NCBI GenBank assembly: GCA_902781745.1
Contig: CACZKM010000001.1
Location: 1-64,000 of the forward strand
Direction: 5' to 3'
Source of the DNA: Oscillospiraceae bacterium
GTDB lineage: Bacteria; Bacillota; Clostridia; Oscillospirales; Oscillospiraceae
DNA length: 64,000 bases
The position numbers and the translations under genes were made by a program. Shown here piece by piece: positions 25,621 to 34,718 of this stretch (the stretch's first letter is position 1; each line of letters starts with the position of its first letter). Below the pieces are notes generated by a model. That model had not been told where the DNA came from, searched no databases, and was given only the letters and a program-made list of their open reading frames with translations.

Positions 25621-26309
25621 GCAAGGCGGGCACCTTTTTCGGCGTCAGCGTGGGCCCCGGCGACCCGTCGCTGCTGACTTTGCGTGCCGTGGAGGTGCTG
25701 AAACGCTGCCAAGTGATCGCCGCGCCCCGGACCCCGGGAGGGGCTATGACGGCCCTGGAGATCATCCGCCCTGTGGCGGACCTCGCCGGAAAGGAGATCC
25801 TGCCGGTGCCGCTTTCCATGTCCAAGGACCCAACGGTTAGAGAGGCGGAACACCGCAACATGGCGGCGGCGGTCCTGGACAGACTCACCCGGGGACAGGA
25901 CGTTGCCATGGTCAACCTGGGGGACGTCTCCCTCTATGCCAGTGTCGGCTATCTCCTCGACGCGGTCCGGGAGGCGGGGTTCTCCGTCTGCCTGATCCCC
26001 GGCGTGACCAGTTATTCCGCCGCTTCCGCTGCCCTTGGCCGGGTCCTGGCAGAGGGGGATTCCCCCCTCCACATCATCCCCGCCCTGTCCGACGGCTGGC
26101 GGGAAGAGCTGGAGCAGCCCGGGACCAAGGTCCTGATGAAGCCGGGAGACCGTCTCCCCGCTATCTACGATTATCTGAAACAGACCAACCGGCTCTCCCG
26201 CTCCGCCCTGGTGTGCAACTGCGGGATGGAGGGGGAGCGGCTTATGGACCCCTTTATCGAGCTCCCTGGGGAGACCGGTTACTTTACCCTCGTGATCGTA
26301 AAGGAGTGA
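25611..26309 (+). CDS. cbiL: Precorrin-2 / cobalt-factor II C20-methyltransferase
   Basis: A 232-residue SAM-dependent methyltransferase of the tetrapyrrole family, with the glycine-rich loop GVSVGPGDPSLLTLRAVE and the family stretches VNLGDVSLYASVGYLL and IPGVTSYSAASAALG. The latter two are typical of the C20 enzyme. It adds the second ring methyl group, the first step after cobalt insertion. It overlaps cbiD by 10 bases. Confidence 0.92.
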   Translation: MELSKAGTFFGVSVGPGDPSLLTLRAVEVLKRCQVIAAPRTPGGAMTALEIIRPVADLAGKEILPVPLSMSKDPTVREAEHRNMAAAVLDRLTRGQDVAMVNLGDVSLYASVGYLLDAVREAGFSVCLIPGVTSYSAASAALGRVLAEGDSPLHIIPALSDGWREELEQPGTKVLMKPGDRLPAIYDYLKQTNRLSRSALVCNCGMEGERLMDPFIELPGETGYFTLVIVKE

Positions 26310-26314
26310 ATCCC

Positions 26315-27070
26315 ATGGTGACCTTCCTGGGCGCGGGCCCCGGCGACCCGGAGCTGATGACGCTGAAAGGCGCAAAGGCCCTTCAGACCGCCGACGTGGT
26401 CATCTACGCCGGCAGTCTGGTGAATCCGGCCCTTTTGGGCCTGTGCAAAACCGGCTGCGCGGTGTACAACAGCGCGGAAATGACTCTGGAGCAGGTCCTG
26501 GCCCGCATGGAGGAGGCCCACCGGGCCGGGCAGTCTGTGGTCCGCCTCCACACCGGAGACCCCAGCCTCTACGGGGCCATCCGGGAGCAGATGGATGGAC
26601 TGAGGGCGTTGGAGATCCCCTATACCATCATCCCCGGCGTGTCCAGCTTTTCCGGTGCGGCGGCGGCAGTGGAGGGGGAATATACCCTGCCCAACGTCAG
26701 CCAAAGCGTCATCATCACCCGCCTGGCGGGCCGGACGCCGGTGCCGGAGGAGGAGGCCCTTTCCTCCCTGGCCCAGCATGGCTGCACCATGGTCCTCTTC
26801 CTCTCCGCCGGGATGCTGGACAGGGTCCAGACCGAGCTTTTGAAAGGGGCCTACACCGAGACCACCCCCGCCGCTCTGGTCTATAAGGCCACCTGGCCGG
26901 AGGAAAAGGTGGTCCGCTGCCCCCTGGGGAAGCTGGCGGAGACCGGACGGACCCACGGCATCACCCGCACGGCTCTGGTGCTGGTGGGGGACTTCCTGGG
27001 GGATTCCTACGAGCGCAGCAAGCTTTACGACCCGGCCTTCACCACGGGCTATCGGGAGGGAACGCCATGA
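26315..27070 (+). CDS. cbiF: Cobalt-precorrin-4 C11-methyltransferase
   Basis: A 251-residue tetrapyrrole methyltransferase: FLGAGPGDPELMTLKGAKAL at the N-terminus, YAGSLVNPALL, HTGDPSLYGAIREQ and IPGVSSFSGAAAA. These are close to the known CbiF/CobM pattern. It methylates C11. The ATG at 26315 has AAAGGAG 7 bases upstream, and it overlaps cbiG by 4 bases. Confidence 0.94.
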   Translation: MVTFLGAGPGDPELMTLKGAKALQTADVVIYAGSLVNPALLGLCKTGCAVYNSAEMTLEQVLARMEEAHRAGQSVVRLHTGDPSLYGAIREQMDGLRALEIPYTIIPGVSSFSGAAAAVEGEYTLPNVSQSVIITRLAGRTPVPEEEALSSLAQHGCTMVLFLSAGMLDRVQTELLKGAYTETTPAALVYKATWPEEKVVRCPLGKLAETGRTHGITRTALVLVGDFLGDSYERSKLYDPAFTTGYREGTP

Positions 27071-28056
27071 CCGTCCGACTGCTGGCCTTTACCGACCGAG
27101 GGGAAGCCCTGGCCCGCACCCTGGCAAAACACCTGGACGGAGAAGCTGCCCGATGCGGGCCGGACTGCCCGCTGTCCGCCTGGACCGAACAGGCGTTCTC
27201 TCAGGGAGACGCCCTGGTATTCGTTGGCGCGGCGGGGATCGCCGTCCGGGCCATTGCGCCCTATGTCAAAAGCAAAGCAGCCGACCCGGCAGTGGTGGTG
27301 GTGGACGAAGCAGGGAAGTATGCCATTCCCATCCTCAGCGGCCATCTTGGGGGCGCCAATGCCCTGGCCCGCCGGATCGCGGCCTGCATCGGAGGCCAGG
27401 CGATCCTTACTACCGCAACAGACCTGAATCAGGTTTTTGCCGTGGACCTGTGGGCCAAAGCACAAGGCTGTGCGGTGCCGGAGCCTGGGCGGATCAAGCG
27501 CGTCTCCGCCCGACTTCTGGCTGGTGAGCCAGTGGGTTTTGAAAGTGATTTCCCCCTCCCGGAGCCATACCCTGCGGGACTGACGCCGGGGAGCGGGGCT
27601 GGCTTTACAGTATCCATTGATCGAAAGGACGACGAGCGCCTCCATCTGGTCCCCAGGATCGTCACGCTGGGGATCGGCTGTAAAAAAGCGACGACGCAGG
27701 AAGCCATCGAGGCGGCATACCGCACCCTCTTGGACCGCTCCACGCTCCATCCGTCGTCCATCCTCCAAGTTTGCACCATCGACCGCAAGGGGGAGGAGCC
27801 TGGACTTCTGGCCTTCTGCGCCGCTCACGGCTGGCCTCTTCGGACCTTTTCCGCCGGGGACCTGTCCGCGGTCCGGGGGACCTTCAGCGGCTCTGCCTTC
27901 GTGGAGCAGACCGTGGGTGTGGACAACGTCTGCGAGCGGGCGGCGGTGCTGGGCAGCGGCGGGGCGCTGCTGATCCCCAAGCAGGCAGCCGGCGGCGTGA
28001 CTATGGCGGCGGCTTCAGCGCCGTTTCATCCCGACTGGAGGTGGCAGGATGTCTAA
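27067..28056 (+). CDS. cbiG: Cobalt-precorrin-5A hydrolase
   Basis: A 329-residue protein with both CbiG halves: the N-terminal region (FVGAAGIAVRAIAPYV, PILSGHLGGAN) and the C-terminal region (VTLGIGCKKATTQEAIEAA, the cobE-like part). CbiG opens the delta-lactone and releases acetaldehyde, the ring-contraction step of the anaerobic route. The order cbiF-cbiG-cbiH is conserved in many clostridia. Confidence 0.93.
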   Translation: MTVRLLAFTDRGEALARTLAKHLDGEAARCGPDCPLSAWTEQAFSQGDALVFVGAAGIAVRAIAPYVKSKAADPAVVVVDEAGKYAIPILSGHLGGANALARRIAACIGGQAILTTATDLNQVFAVDLWAKAQGCAVPEPGRIKRVSARLLAGEPVGFESDFPLPEPYPAGLTPGSGAGFTVSIDRKDDERLHLVPRIVTLGIGCKKATTQEAIEAAYRTLLDRSTLHPSSILQVCTIDRKGEEPGLLAFCAAHGWPLRTFSAGDLSAVRGTFSGSAFVEQTVGVDNVCERAAVLGSGGALLIPKQAAGGVTMAAASAPFHPDWRWQDV

Positions 28057-28786
28057 GGTATTCGTCGTGGGCTTCGGGCCCGGCGACCGGGAACACATGA
28101 CGGAACAGGCCGTGCGGGCCCTGGAGGGCGCGGACGTGCTCTGCGGCTACACCACCTATCTCGACCTGCTGCGCCCTCTGTTCCCGGAGAAAGAGACTTA
28201 CACCACCCCCATGACCAGGGAGCTGGACCGGTGCCGCTGGGCACTGGAGACAGCCAAAGAGGGTAAAACCGTTGCCCTGCTGTGCAGCGGCGACCCCGGG
28301 GTCTACGGCATGGCCGGCCCTCTGCTGGAGCTGGCGTCGGAGATCGCGCCGGAGGTGGAGATCGAGGTCATCCCCGGGGTCACGGCGGCTCTGTCCGGGG
28401 CGGCCCTCCTGGGCGCGCCGCTGATGCACGATTTCTGCGTACTCTCCCTCTCCGACCTGCTGACGTCCTGGGCGGAGATCGAGAACCGCCTCCGCCACGC
28501 CGCCTTGGGTGGCTTCGTCCTCTGCCTGTATAACCCGGCCTCCCACCGCCGAAAGGACCATCTCCGGCGGGCCTGTGACGTGCTCCTGGAGGTCCTGCCG
28601 CCGGAGACCGTCTGCGGCTGGGCCCGTTCTGTCGGGCGGGAGGGGGAGGACCACGGCGTCCTGACCCTGGCTGGCCTGGGGGACTTTCCTGCGGATATGT
28701 TCACCACTGTGTTTGTGGGCGTGCCCGGCACCCGGCTTCTGGCCGGGCGGATGGTGACGCCCCGGGGATATGAGAGGAAACGATGA
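28049..28786 (+). CDS. cbiH: Cobalt-factor III / precorrin-3B C17-methyltransferase
   Basis: A 245-residue tetrapyrrole methyltransferase: FVVGFGPGDREHMTEQAV, GYTTYLDLL, CSGDPGVYGMAGPLLE and IPGVTAALSGAALLGAP. These match the CbiH/CobJ pattern. It methylates C17 and drives ring contraction. Overlaps both neighbours (8 bases with cbiG, 4 with cbiJ). Confidence 0.94.
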   Translation: MSKVFVVGFGPGDREHMTEQAVRALEGADVLCGYTTYLDLLRPLFPEKETYTTPMTRELDRCRWALETAKEGKTVALLCSGDPGVYGMAGPLLELASEIAPEVEIEVIPGVTAALSGAALLGAPLMHDFCVLSLSDLLTSWAEIENRLRHAALGGFVLCLYNPASHRRKDHLRRACDVLLEVLPPETVCGWARSVGREGEDHGVLTLAGLGDFPADMFTTVFVGVPGTRLLAGRMVTPRGYERKR

Positions 28787-29511
28787 AGATCATCCTGTTC
28801 GGCGGCACCACCGAGGGCCGCGTTCTGACCCAGCGGCTCAGCGGCCTGGGACACGACGTTACCGTCAGCGTAGCTACTCCTGTAGGAGCGGAGGGCCTGG
28901 AGGGAGCCTCCGTCCGGGTGGGCCGTCTGGAAGGGCCCGCTATGGCAGAGCTGATCCGGGGCCATGCCCTCTGCATCGACGCCACCCACCCCTATGCGCA
29001 GCTCGTCCGGGAGAACATCCGGGCGGCCTGCCAAAAGACCGGGGTGCCCCTTCGCCGGGTCTCCCGGCCCAAAAGCGAGGCGGCAGGCTGTGTGGAAGTA
29101 GAGACAAGCCGGGAAGCGGCGGATTATCTGGCGGATACCGAGGGAAACATCCTCCTGACCACCGGGGCCAAGGAGCTGTCCGCGTTCCGCGCCCTGGACT
29201 CCGCCCGCCTGTATGCCCGGGTCCTCCCCACCCATGAGAGCCTGGCCGCCTGCGAAGCCATCGGCCTGCCCCATCGAAACATCCTGGCCCTTTGGGGGCC
29301 GTTTTCCCGGGAGCTCAACGCCGCCCTCCTGGGGCAGTATGCCATCCGCTGGCTGGTGACCAAGGACGGCGGCTCGGCGGGGGGCTTTCCCGAAAAAATC
29401 CAGGCGGCTCGGCAGACAGGGACCAAGGTCCTCATGATCCGCCGCCCGGCGGATTTCGGGATGGCCGTGGAAGCATTGCTGGACGAGCTCAGAAAGGGCG
29501 TGACGCCATGA
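28783..29511 (+). CDS. cbiJ: Cobalt-precorrin-6A reductase
   Basis: A 242-residue NAD(P)H-dependent reductase. It starts with ILFGGTTEGR, the CbiJ/CobK nucleotide-binding loop, and continues with CIDATHPYA and LTTGAKELSAF, both conserved in the family. It reduces one double bond of the macrocycle before the CbiET step. ATGA junctions on both sides. Confidence 0.93.
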   Translation: MKIILFGGTTEGRVLTQRLSGLGHDVTVSVATPVGAEGLEGASVRVGRLEGPAMAELIRGHALCIDATHPYAQLVRENIRAACQKTGVPLRRVSRPKSEAAGCVEVETSREAADYLADTEGNILLTTGAKELSAFRALDSARLYARVLPTHESLAACEAIGLPHRNILALWGPFSRELNAALLGQYAIRWLVTKDGGSAGGFPEKIQAARQTGTKVLMIRRPADFGMAVEALLDELRKGVTP

Positions 29512-30695
29512 TCACCCTCATCGGGATCGGCCCCGGCGCCCCCGGCGGCCTGACCGCCGAGGCCCGGGAGGCCATCAACCAAGCGGATCTGCTTATCGGT
29601 GCGGCCCGGATGCTGGATGCGGTTTCCGCCCCTGTGGCCCGGACCGCCGCCGTCTACCGCCCGGAGGATATTTTGTCCCTTCTTGACGAGGCGCGGCCCA
29701 AGACCCCCTGCGTCCTCTACAGCGGCGACCCCGGCTTCTGGTCCGGAGCACAGGCTCTGATCCGAAGGCTGGAAGAGCGGGGCCTGGCCTATCGGGTCCT
29801 CCCCGGCCTGTCCAGCGTCCAGACCTTCGCCGCCCGGCTGGGGCGGCCCTGGAAGGACTGGGTCCTGGCCTCTGCCCACGGGCAGAGCGCCGACCTGCTC
29901 TCCCATCTGCGGGAGGGGCGTCCGGTCTTTCTCCTCACCGGCGGGGACACGGGACCCGCTGCCCTTTGCAAGACTTTGGCCGACGCGGGTCTGCCCCGCC
30001 TGACCGTAACGGTGGGGGAGAACCTGTCCTATCCCGACGAGACCACCACCGTCGGAACGGTCTCGGACCTGGCGGATCGGACCTTCTCCCCCCTGAACGT
30101 GGTGCTGGTGGACCCGCCTCCCGTCCCGGCACGGCGTGCTCCCGGCCTCCCCGACGAGGCGTTCATCCGGGGCCAGGTCCCCATGAGCAAGCAGGAGGTC
30201 CGGGCGGTGATCCTGGCCAAGCTGGCGGTTATGCCGTCGGACGTCTGCTGGGACGTCGGCGCGGGCACCGGCAGCGTCAGCGTGGAGATGGCCATGCAGG
30301 GGAAAGAAGTCTGGGCGGTGGAGTATGATCCCGAGGCCTGCGCCCTGATCCGGCAGAACCGGGAAAAATTCCACGTCTGGAACCTGACGCTGGAGGAGGG
30401 GAGAGCCCCCGAGGCCCTTGCCCGTCTGCCCAAACCGGACAAGGTCTTTATCGGCGGCAGCGAAGGCGCGCTTCGCCCCATCCTCCAAAAAGCGGTCGGT
30501 CAAAACCCCAACCTGCGAATCTGTGTCTCCGCCATCACCCTGGAAACGGCCCACGAGTCCCTGGAGGAAATGTCTGCTTTTGGCTTGGAGCCCGAGGTGA
30601 CGCAGCTTTCCGTCAGCCGCACCAGACCGGCAGGGGGAAAGCACCTTCTCCTGGCCCAAAATCCCATCTTTCTGATCACAGGAGGTCGTCCATGA
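29508..30695 (+). CDS. cbiET: Fused cobalt-precorrin-7 C5-methyltransferase / C15-methyltransferase (decarboxylating)
   Basis: A 395-residue fusion. Residues about 1-195 are CbiE (LIGIGPGAPGGLTAEAREAI). Residues about 205-395 are CbiT (MSKQEVRAVILAKL, then the SAM loop WDVGAGTGSVSVEMA). Together they methylate C5 and C15 and remove the C12 acetate carboxyl. In many clostridia these are two genes; in CobL they are fused as here. Start at the ATG of an ATGA junction with cbiJ; the upstream part of the frame is a shadow. Confidence 0.93.
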   Translation: MITLIGIGPGAPGGLTAEAREAINQADLLIGAARMLDAVSAPVARTAAVYRPEDILSLLDEARPKTPCVLYSGDPGFWSGAQALIRRLEERGLAYRVLPGLSSVQTFAARLGRPWKDWVLASAHGQSADLLSHLREGRPVFLLTGGDTGPAALCKTLADAGLPRLTVTVGENLSYPDETTTVGTVSDLADRTFSPLNVVLVDPPPVPARRAPGLPDEAFIRGQVPMSKQEVRAVILAKLAVMPSDVCWDVGAGTGSVSVEMAMQGKEVWAVEYDPEACALIRQNREKFHVWNLTLEEGRAPEALARLPKPDKVFIGGSEGALRPILQKAVGQNPNLRICVSAITLETAHESLEEMSAFGLEPEVTQLSVSRTRPAGGKHLLLAQNPIFLITGGRP

Positions 30696-32023
30696 AGCGT
30701 TTTATGCTCTCCGCCATGCACAGCGGCAGCGGCAAGACCGTGGTGACCTGCGGCCTTCTCCGGGCCTTTCAGGACCGGGGCCTGTCCGTGGAGAGCTTCA
30801 AGTGCGGCCCGGATTATATCGACCCCATGTTCCACCGTCAGGTCCTGGGCCTGCCCAGCCGGAACCTGGACCTCTTTCTTCAAGGCCCCGAAGGGGTGCG
30901 AGACACCCTGTCCCGGCAGACCGCCCAACTCGCCCTGGTGGAGGGAGCCATGGGCTATTACGACGGGGTAAACGGCACCGACGAGGCCAGTGCCTGGCAG
31001 GTGGCGGACCTGGCGGACCTGCCCGTGGTCCTGGTCCTCCGCCCCAAGGGGATCAGCCTGACCCTGGCGGCACAGATCCAGGGAATGCTGCACTTTCGTA
31101 CGCCCAGTCATATTGCCGGTGTGATCCTCACCGACTGCAAACCCATGCTGTACGCCCATTGGAAGCCCATCCTGGCGCAGACCGGCATCCGTGTCCTGGG
31201 CTATCTGCCACCCATGGACGAAGCGGTCCTGGAGAGCCGCCACCTGGGGCTGATCCTCCCCGACGAGGTGGCGGGTCTTCAGCATCGCTTTGCCGCTATC
31301 GCCCGGCAGATGGAACAGACCGTGGATCTCACCGGGTTGCTTGACCTGGCAGCGGAGACCCGGCCGGTTTCTCATCCTCCCGCCCCTGCCCCGCAATGCA
31401 GGATCGCCGTGACCCGGGACGAGGCGTTCTGTTTCCTCTACCGGGACAGCCTGGACGCCCTGGAGGCCGCCGGAGCGGAGCTGGTGTTTTTCAGCCCCCT
31501 CCGGGACGCACCCCCTGAAAACGTCCATGGACTCTACCTCTGTGGCGGCTACCCGGAGCTCCATGGGGAAACCCTGAGCCGGAACCCTGCTATGACCGCC
31601 TGGGTCAGAGCCGCCGTGACCGACGGTCTGCCCACAGTGGCCGAGTGCGGCGGCTTTCTCTACCTGCTGGAACGATTACAGGACAGGGAAGGGAAGAACT
31701 GGCCCATGGCTGGAGCCCTTCCCGGAGAAAGCCGTCCCACTGATTCCCTGCAGCGCTTTGGCTACCTCCGCCTGACGGAGGACAAAGACAGCCTCCTCTT
31801 CCGCGCCGGAGAGCCCATTCCCGCCCATGAGTTCCACTACTGGGAGGCGGCTCCCTTCGGCGGAGACCTCCGGGCGGAGAAGCCCTCGGGCCGGACCTGG
31901 CGGTGTGGCTATACCAGCCCCACCCTCTACGCAGGCTTTCCCCATCTCCACCTGGGCGGCGCGCTGCCCCTGGCGGAGCGCTTTGTCCGGGCTGCCGTTT
32001 CCTACAAGGAGGGCCGCAAATGA
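30692..32023 (+). CDS. cbiA: Cobyrinate a,c-diamide synthase
   Basis: A 443-residue ATP- and glutamine-dependent amidase. The N-terminal dethiobiotin-synthetase-like domain has the P-loop HSGSGKTVVTCGLLRAF and KCGPDYIDPMFH. The C-terminal class I glutaminase domain has LCGGYPELHGE and the nucleophile Cys in VAECGGFLYLLE. It amidates the a and c side chains, the last step before adenosylation. ATGA overlap with cbiET. Confidence 0.95.
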   Translation: MKRFMLSAMHSGSGKTVVTCGLLRAFQDRGLSVESFKCGPDYIDPMFHRQVLGLPSRNLDLFLQGPEGVRDTLSRQTAQLALVEGAMGYYDGVNGTDEASAWQVADLADLPVVLVLRPKGISLTLAAQIQGMLHFRTPSHIAGVILTDCKPMLYAHWKPILAQTGIRVLGYLPPMDEAVLESRHLGLILPDEVAGLQHRFAAIARQMEQTVDLTGLLDLAAETRPVSHPPAPAPQCRIAVTRDEAFCFLYRDSLDALEAAGAELVFFSPLRDAPPENVHGLYLCGGYPELHGETLSRNPAMTAWVRAAVTDGLPTVAECGGFLYLLERLQDREGKNWPMAGALPGESRPTDSLQRFGYLRLTEDKDSLLFRAGEPIPAHEFHYWEAAPFGGDLRAEKPSGRTWRCGYTSPTLYAGFPHLHLGGALPLAERFVRAAVSYKEGRK

Positions 32024-33078
32024 ACCTTTCATTCATCCTGTCAGCCATCCCCGGTGGCGATCCGCTGGTCTATGCCCAGGCGGTTTCCCATTGGGACAGT
32101 CTGGCCAAGCCTCTGGGCAGCCTCGGCGGGCTTGAATCCGCCGTGGCGAAAATCGCCGCCCTGGGCGGTTCCCCGGACGTGCGCCTGGACAGACGGGGCC
32201 TTTATGTGTTCTGTGCCGACAACGGCGTGGTGGCCCAGGGGGTCAGCCAGTCGGATTCCTCCGTGACGGAAGCGGTGGCCCGGGCCCTGGGGGAGCGCCG
32301 CAGCACGGTCAATTACATGACCGCCGGCCTGCGCTGCCCCGTGATCCCGGTGGACGTGGGGATGGCCTGCGCCGCAGCCCCCGCCGGTGTTCTAGACCGC
32401 CGGGTCCGAACCGGCACCGACGACATTACCCTGGGTCCCGCTATGGACCGGGCAGACTGCCTGGCCGCCATCGAGACCGGGTTCGACCTGGCCCGCTCCG
32501 CCGCGAAAGAGGGGTGTGACCTTCTTCTCTCCGGGGAGATGGGCATTGGCAATACCACCACCTCGGCGGCGGTCCTCTCCGTCCTGCTGGATCGCCCGCC
32601 TGAGACCCTGACGGGCCGGGGAGCGGGACTGTCCGACGCGGGACTGCTGCGAAAAAATAACGCCATCCGCCAGGCCATCCGGCGGAACCGCCCGGACCCG
32701 GCGGACCCCATCGACGTGCTGACCAAGGTGGGGGGGTTGGACCTAGCGGCCCTGTGCGGCTTTTATCTAGGGGCCGCCTACAGCCGCTGTCCCGTTCTTC
32801 TGGACGGCCTCATCACCTGCGCCGCCGCCCTGTGCGCAGTGCGGGTGTGCCCGAAGGTCCGGGACGCCCTGCTGGCCTCCCACTGCTCCGCCGAGCCCGC
32901 GGCTGCTCTGGCGCTGGAGGAACTGGACCTTGCGCCCCTGCTCTCCGCCGGCCTGCGGCTGGGGGAGGGGAGCGGCGCGGCGGCGGTCCTCCCCCTGCTG
33001 GACATGGCCCTGCGGGTCTACCACAGCGGGAATACCTTCGACGCCATCGGCATTGAAGCCTATCGACACTTATCCTGA
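32020..33078 (+). CDS. cobT: Nicotinate-nucleotide-dimethylbenzimidazole phosphoribosyltransferase
   Basis: A 352-residue enzyme that activates the lower-ligand base to alpha-ribazole phosphate. Family marks are KPLGSLGGLE, FCADNGVVAQGVSQ, GEMGIGNTTTSAA and a C-terminal RLGEGSGAA stretch with the catalytic Glu. It overlaps cbiA by 4 bases. No dimethylbenzimidazole synthesis genes lie in the window, so the base is either salvaged or made elsewhere. Confidence 0.95.
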   Translation: MNLSFILSAIPGGDPLVYAQAVSHWDSLAKPLGSLGGLESAVAKIAALGGSPDVRLDRRGLYVFCADNGVVAQGVSQSDSSVTEAVARALGERRSTVNYMTAGLRCPVIPVDVGMACAAAPAGVLDRRVRTGTDDITLGPAMDRADCLAAIETGFDLARSAAKEGCDLLLSGEMGIGNTTTSAAVLSVLLDRPPETLTGRGAGLSDAGLLRKNNAIRQAIRRNRPDPADPIDVLTKVGGLDLAALCGFYLGAAYSRCPVLLDGLITCAAALCAVRVCPKVRDALLASHCSAEPAAALALEELDLAPLLSAGLRLGEGSGAAAVLPLLDMALRVYHSGNTFDAIGIEAYRHLS

Positions 33079-33100
33079 AATGCTACAAAAGGAGAAGACC

Positions 33101-33613
33101 ATGCTCACCCTTATCCTCGGCGGCGCCGCCAGCGGAAAAAGTGAATACGCCGAGGGGTTGGTCCTGTCCCAGCCTGGGCCCCACATCTATCTGGCCACCA
33201 TGGAGCCCTGGGGCCAGGAGGGCGCCGCCAGAGTGGAAAAGCACCGCCGGGCCCGGGCGGGCCGTGGATTCCGCACCGTGGAACGGTACATCGGACTGAA
33301 CAGTCTGTCTCTGCCCCCCGACGCCAGCGTTCTCCTGGAGGACCTGGGCAACCTGACAGCCAATGAACTCTTCCACCCTGCCGGAGGCGGAGCGGACACT
33401 GTTCTTTCCGGCCTGGCCTATGTGACGGCAAACTGTAAAAACCTGACCGTCGTGTCCAACGAGGTCTTCTCCGGCGGTCCGGACTATGGGGGGGATACCC
33501 TGCGCTATCTGAAAACCCTGGCCGCCATCCACCGTGCCCTGGCCGCCCGGGCGGACCGGGTGGTGGAGGTGGTCTGCGGCCTGCCGGACGTGTGGAAGGA
33601 GGCAGCGCCGTGA
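33101..33613 (+). CDS. cobU: Adenosylcobinamide kinase / adenosylcobinamide-phosphate guanylyltransferase
   Basis: A 170-residue bifunctional enzyme with the P-loop LGGAASGKSEYAE, EKHRRARAGRGF (the His in this segment takes the GMP) and VSNEVFSGG. It phosphorylates adenosylcobinamide and forms the GDP-linked intermediate for CobS. The ATG at 33101 follows AAAAGGAG by 6 bases; a nearer ATG at 33080 has none. A shorter relative lies at 34383-34718. Confidence 0.92.
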   Translation: MLTLILGGAASGKSEYAEGLVLSQPGPHIYLATMEPWGQEGAARVEKHRRARAGRGFRTVERYIGLNSLSLPPDASVLLEDLGNLTANELFHPAGGGADTVLSGLAYVTANCKNLTVVSNEVFSGGPDYGGDTLRYLKTLAAIHRALAARADRVVEVVCGLPDVWKEAAP

Positions 33614-34386
33614 AGGTTCTGAAAACCATCGCCGCCGCCTTCTCCATGTTCTCCGCCATCCCCGTGCCCGCCTTTCCCTGGGAGAAGGACACCCTGCGCT
33701 TCGTCCTCTGCGCATTCCCCCTGGTGGGAGCGGTCATTGGCCTGGCCTGCTGGGGGTGGACAGTCCTGTGCGGCTTTTTGGCAGTCCCGGCCATCCTTCG
33801 GGCGGCGGGGCTGTGCGCCATCCCGGCCCTGCTCACCGGCGGCATCCACCTGGACGGCTTCTGCGACACCTGGGACGCACTGTCCAGCCACGCCGATCCG
33901 GCCAAAAAGCAGGAGATCTTGAAAGACCCCCATGTGGGAGCCTTTGCGGTGATCCACCTCTGCTTGTATTTCATGGGGACCTTTGCCCTCTGGTCCGCTC
34001 TGCCGGTTTATCAGCCGGTTGTCATCCTGTTGTCCTTCTGCCTCAGCCGGAGCCTGTCCGGGCTGGCGGTGGCAGCATTCCCACTGGCAAAGGGCACCGG
34101 CCTGGCCCATACCTTTGCCACTGCGGCGGACAAACAAGCTGTTACGATGATCTTGACCATTCTTTCTGCGGCCCTGATCCTTGCCATGGGCATGCTGGGA
34201 ATGGGAGGCTCCGGTTGGCTGGCCGCTGTCGCCGCCCTGCTGGTGTTTGCCCATTACCGGACCATGGCCCGGCGCCAGTTCGGCGGCCTGTCCGGCGATC
34301 TGGCTGGTTGGTTCCTCCAAACCGCCGAGCTTTGGATGCTGGCCGCCCTGGAACTGGCCGCGCTGCTGGGAGGTGTTCTCACATGA
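33610..34386 (+). CDS. cobS: Adenosylcobinamide-GDP ribazoletransferase (cobalamin synthase)
   Basis: A 258-residue integral membrane enzyme with about six helices that joins adenosylcobinamide-GDP and alpha-ribazole. The N-terminal FSMFSAIPVP and the metal-binding HLDGFCDTWDAL are hallmarks. The GTG start overlaps the cobU stop by 4 bases, with GGAAGGAGG 7 bases upstream. Normal length. Confidence 0.93.
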   Translation: MKVLKTIAAAFSMFSAIPVPAFPWEKDTLRFVLCAFPLVGAVIGLACWGWTVLCGFLAVPAILRAAGLCAIPALLTGGIHLDGFCDTWDALSSHADPAKKQEILKDPHVGAFAVIHLCLYFMGTFALWSALPVYQPVVILLSFCLSRSLSGLAVAAFPLAKGTGLAHTFATAADKQAVTMILTILSAALILAMGMLGMGGSGWLAAVAALLVFAHYRTMARRQFGGLSGDLAGWFLQTAELWMLAALELAALLGGVLT

Positions 34387-34718
34387 TCTTTATCACCGGC
34401 CCGCTGTTTGCGGGCAAACGGGACTATGTCCGAACCGCCCTGGGCTGGACGGAAGCGGAACTCAGCGCCAACGCCGTCTGGGACGTCCAGGACCTGGCCG
34501 CAGGGACAGAGGACCTGGTGGCCCTGACCGACGAGCTGGCCCGCAGCCCGGTGGTCATAGCCACCGAAGTGGGGGGCGGCGTCGTTCCCATTGACCCGGA
34601 GGAAAGGGCCCGCCGGGAGGCGGCGGGGCGGCTGGCCTGCCTGCTGGCAGAGCGGGCGGATGCAGTTATCCGCGTATTCTGCGGCATTCCCCGGGCTCTG
34701 AAAGGAGAACTATTATGA
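34383..34718 (+). CDS. Miniature CobU-like protein
   Basis: A 111-residue protein, far shorter than CobU (about 170). The N-terminus (FITGPLFAGKRDYVR) keeps a loose P-loop with GK. The C-terminal half (TEVGGGVVPIDPEERARR, LAERADAVIRVFCGIPRALKG) matches the last third of CobU. The middle, with the GMP-accepting His segment, is missing. It may keep only nucleotide binding, or a partial kinase activity, or help CobU or CobS. ATGA overlap with cobS and a 4-base overlap with cobC show it is translated with them. It is not a broken copy in the usual sense, as the frame is intact. Confidence 0.65.
   Translation: MIFITGPLFAGKRDYVRTALGWTEAELSANAVWDVQDLAAGTEDLVALTDELARSPVVIATEVGGGVVPIDPEERARREAAGRLACLLAERADAVIRVFCGIPRALKGELL

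Noticed and set aside
34383..34718. Reading the small CobU-like gene as a pseudogene
   Set aside because: The frame is intact, overlaps both neighbours in the usual 4-base way, and the retained C-terminal motif is well kept.
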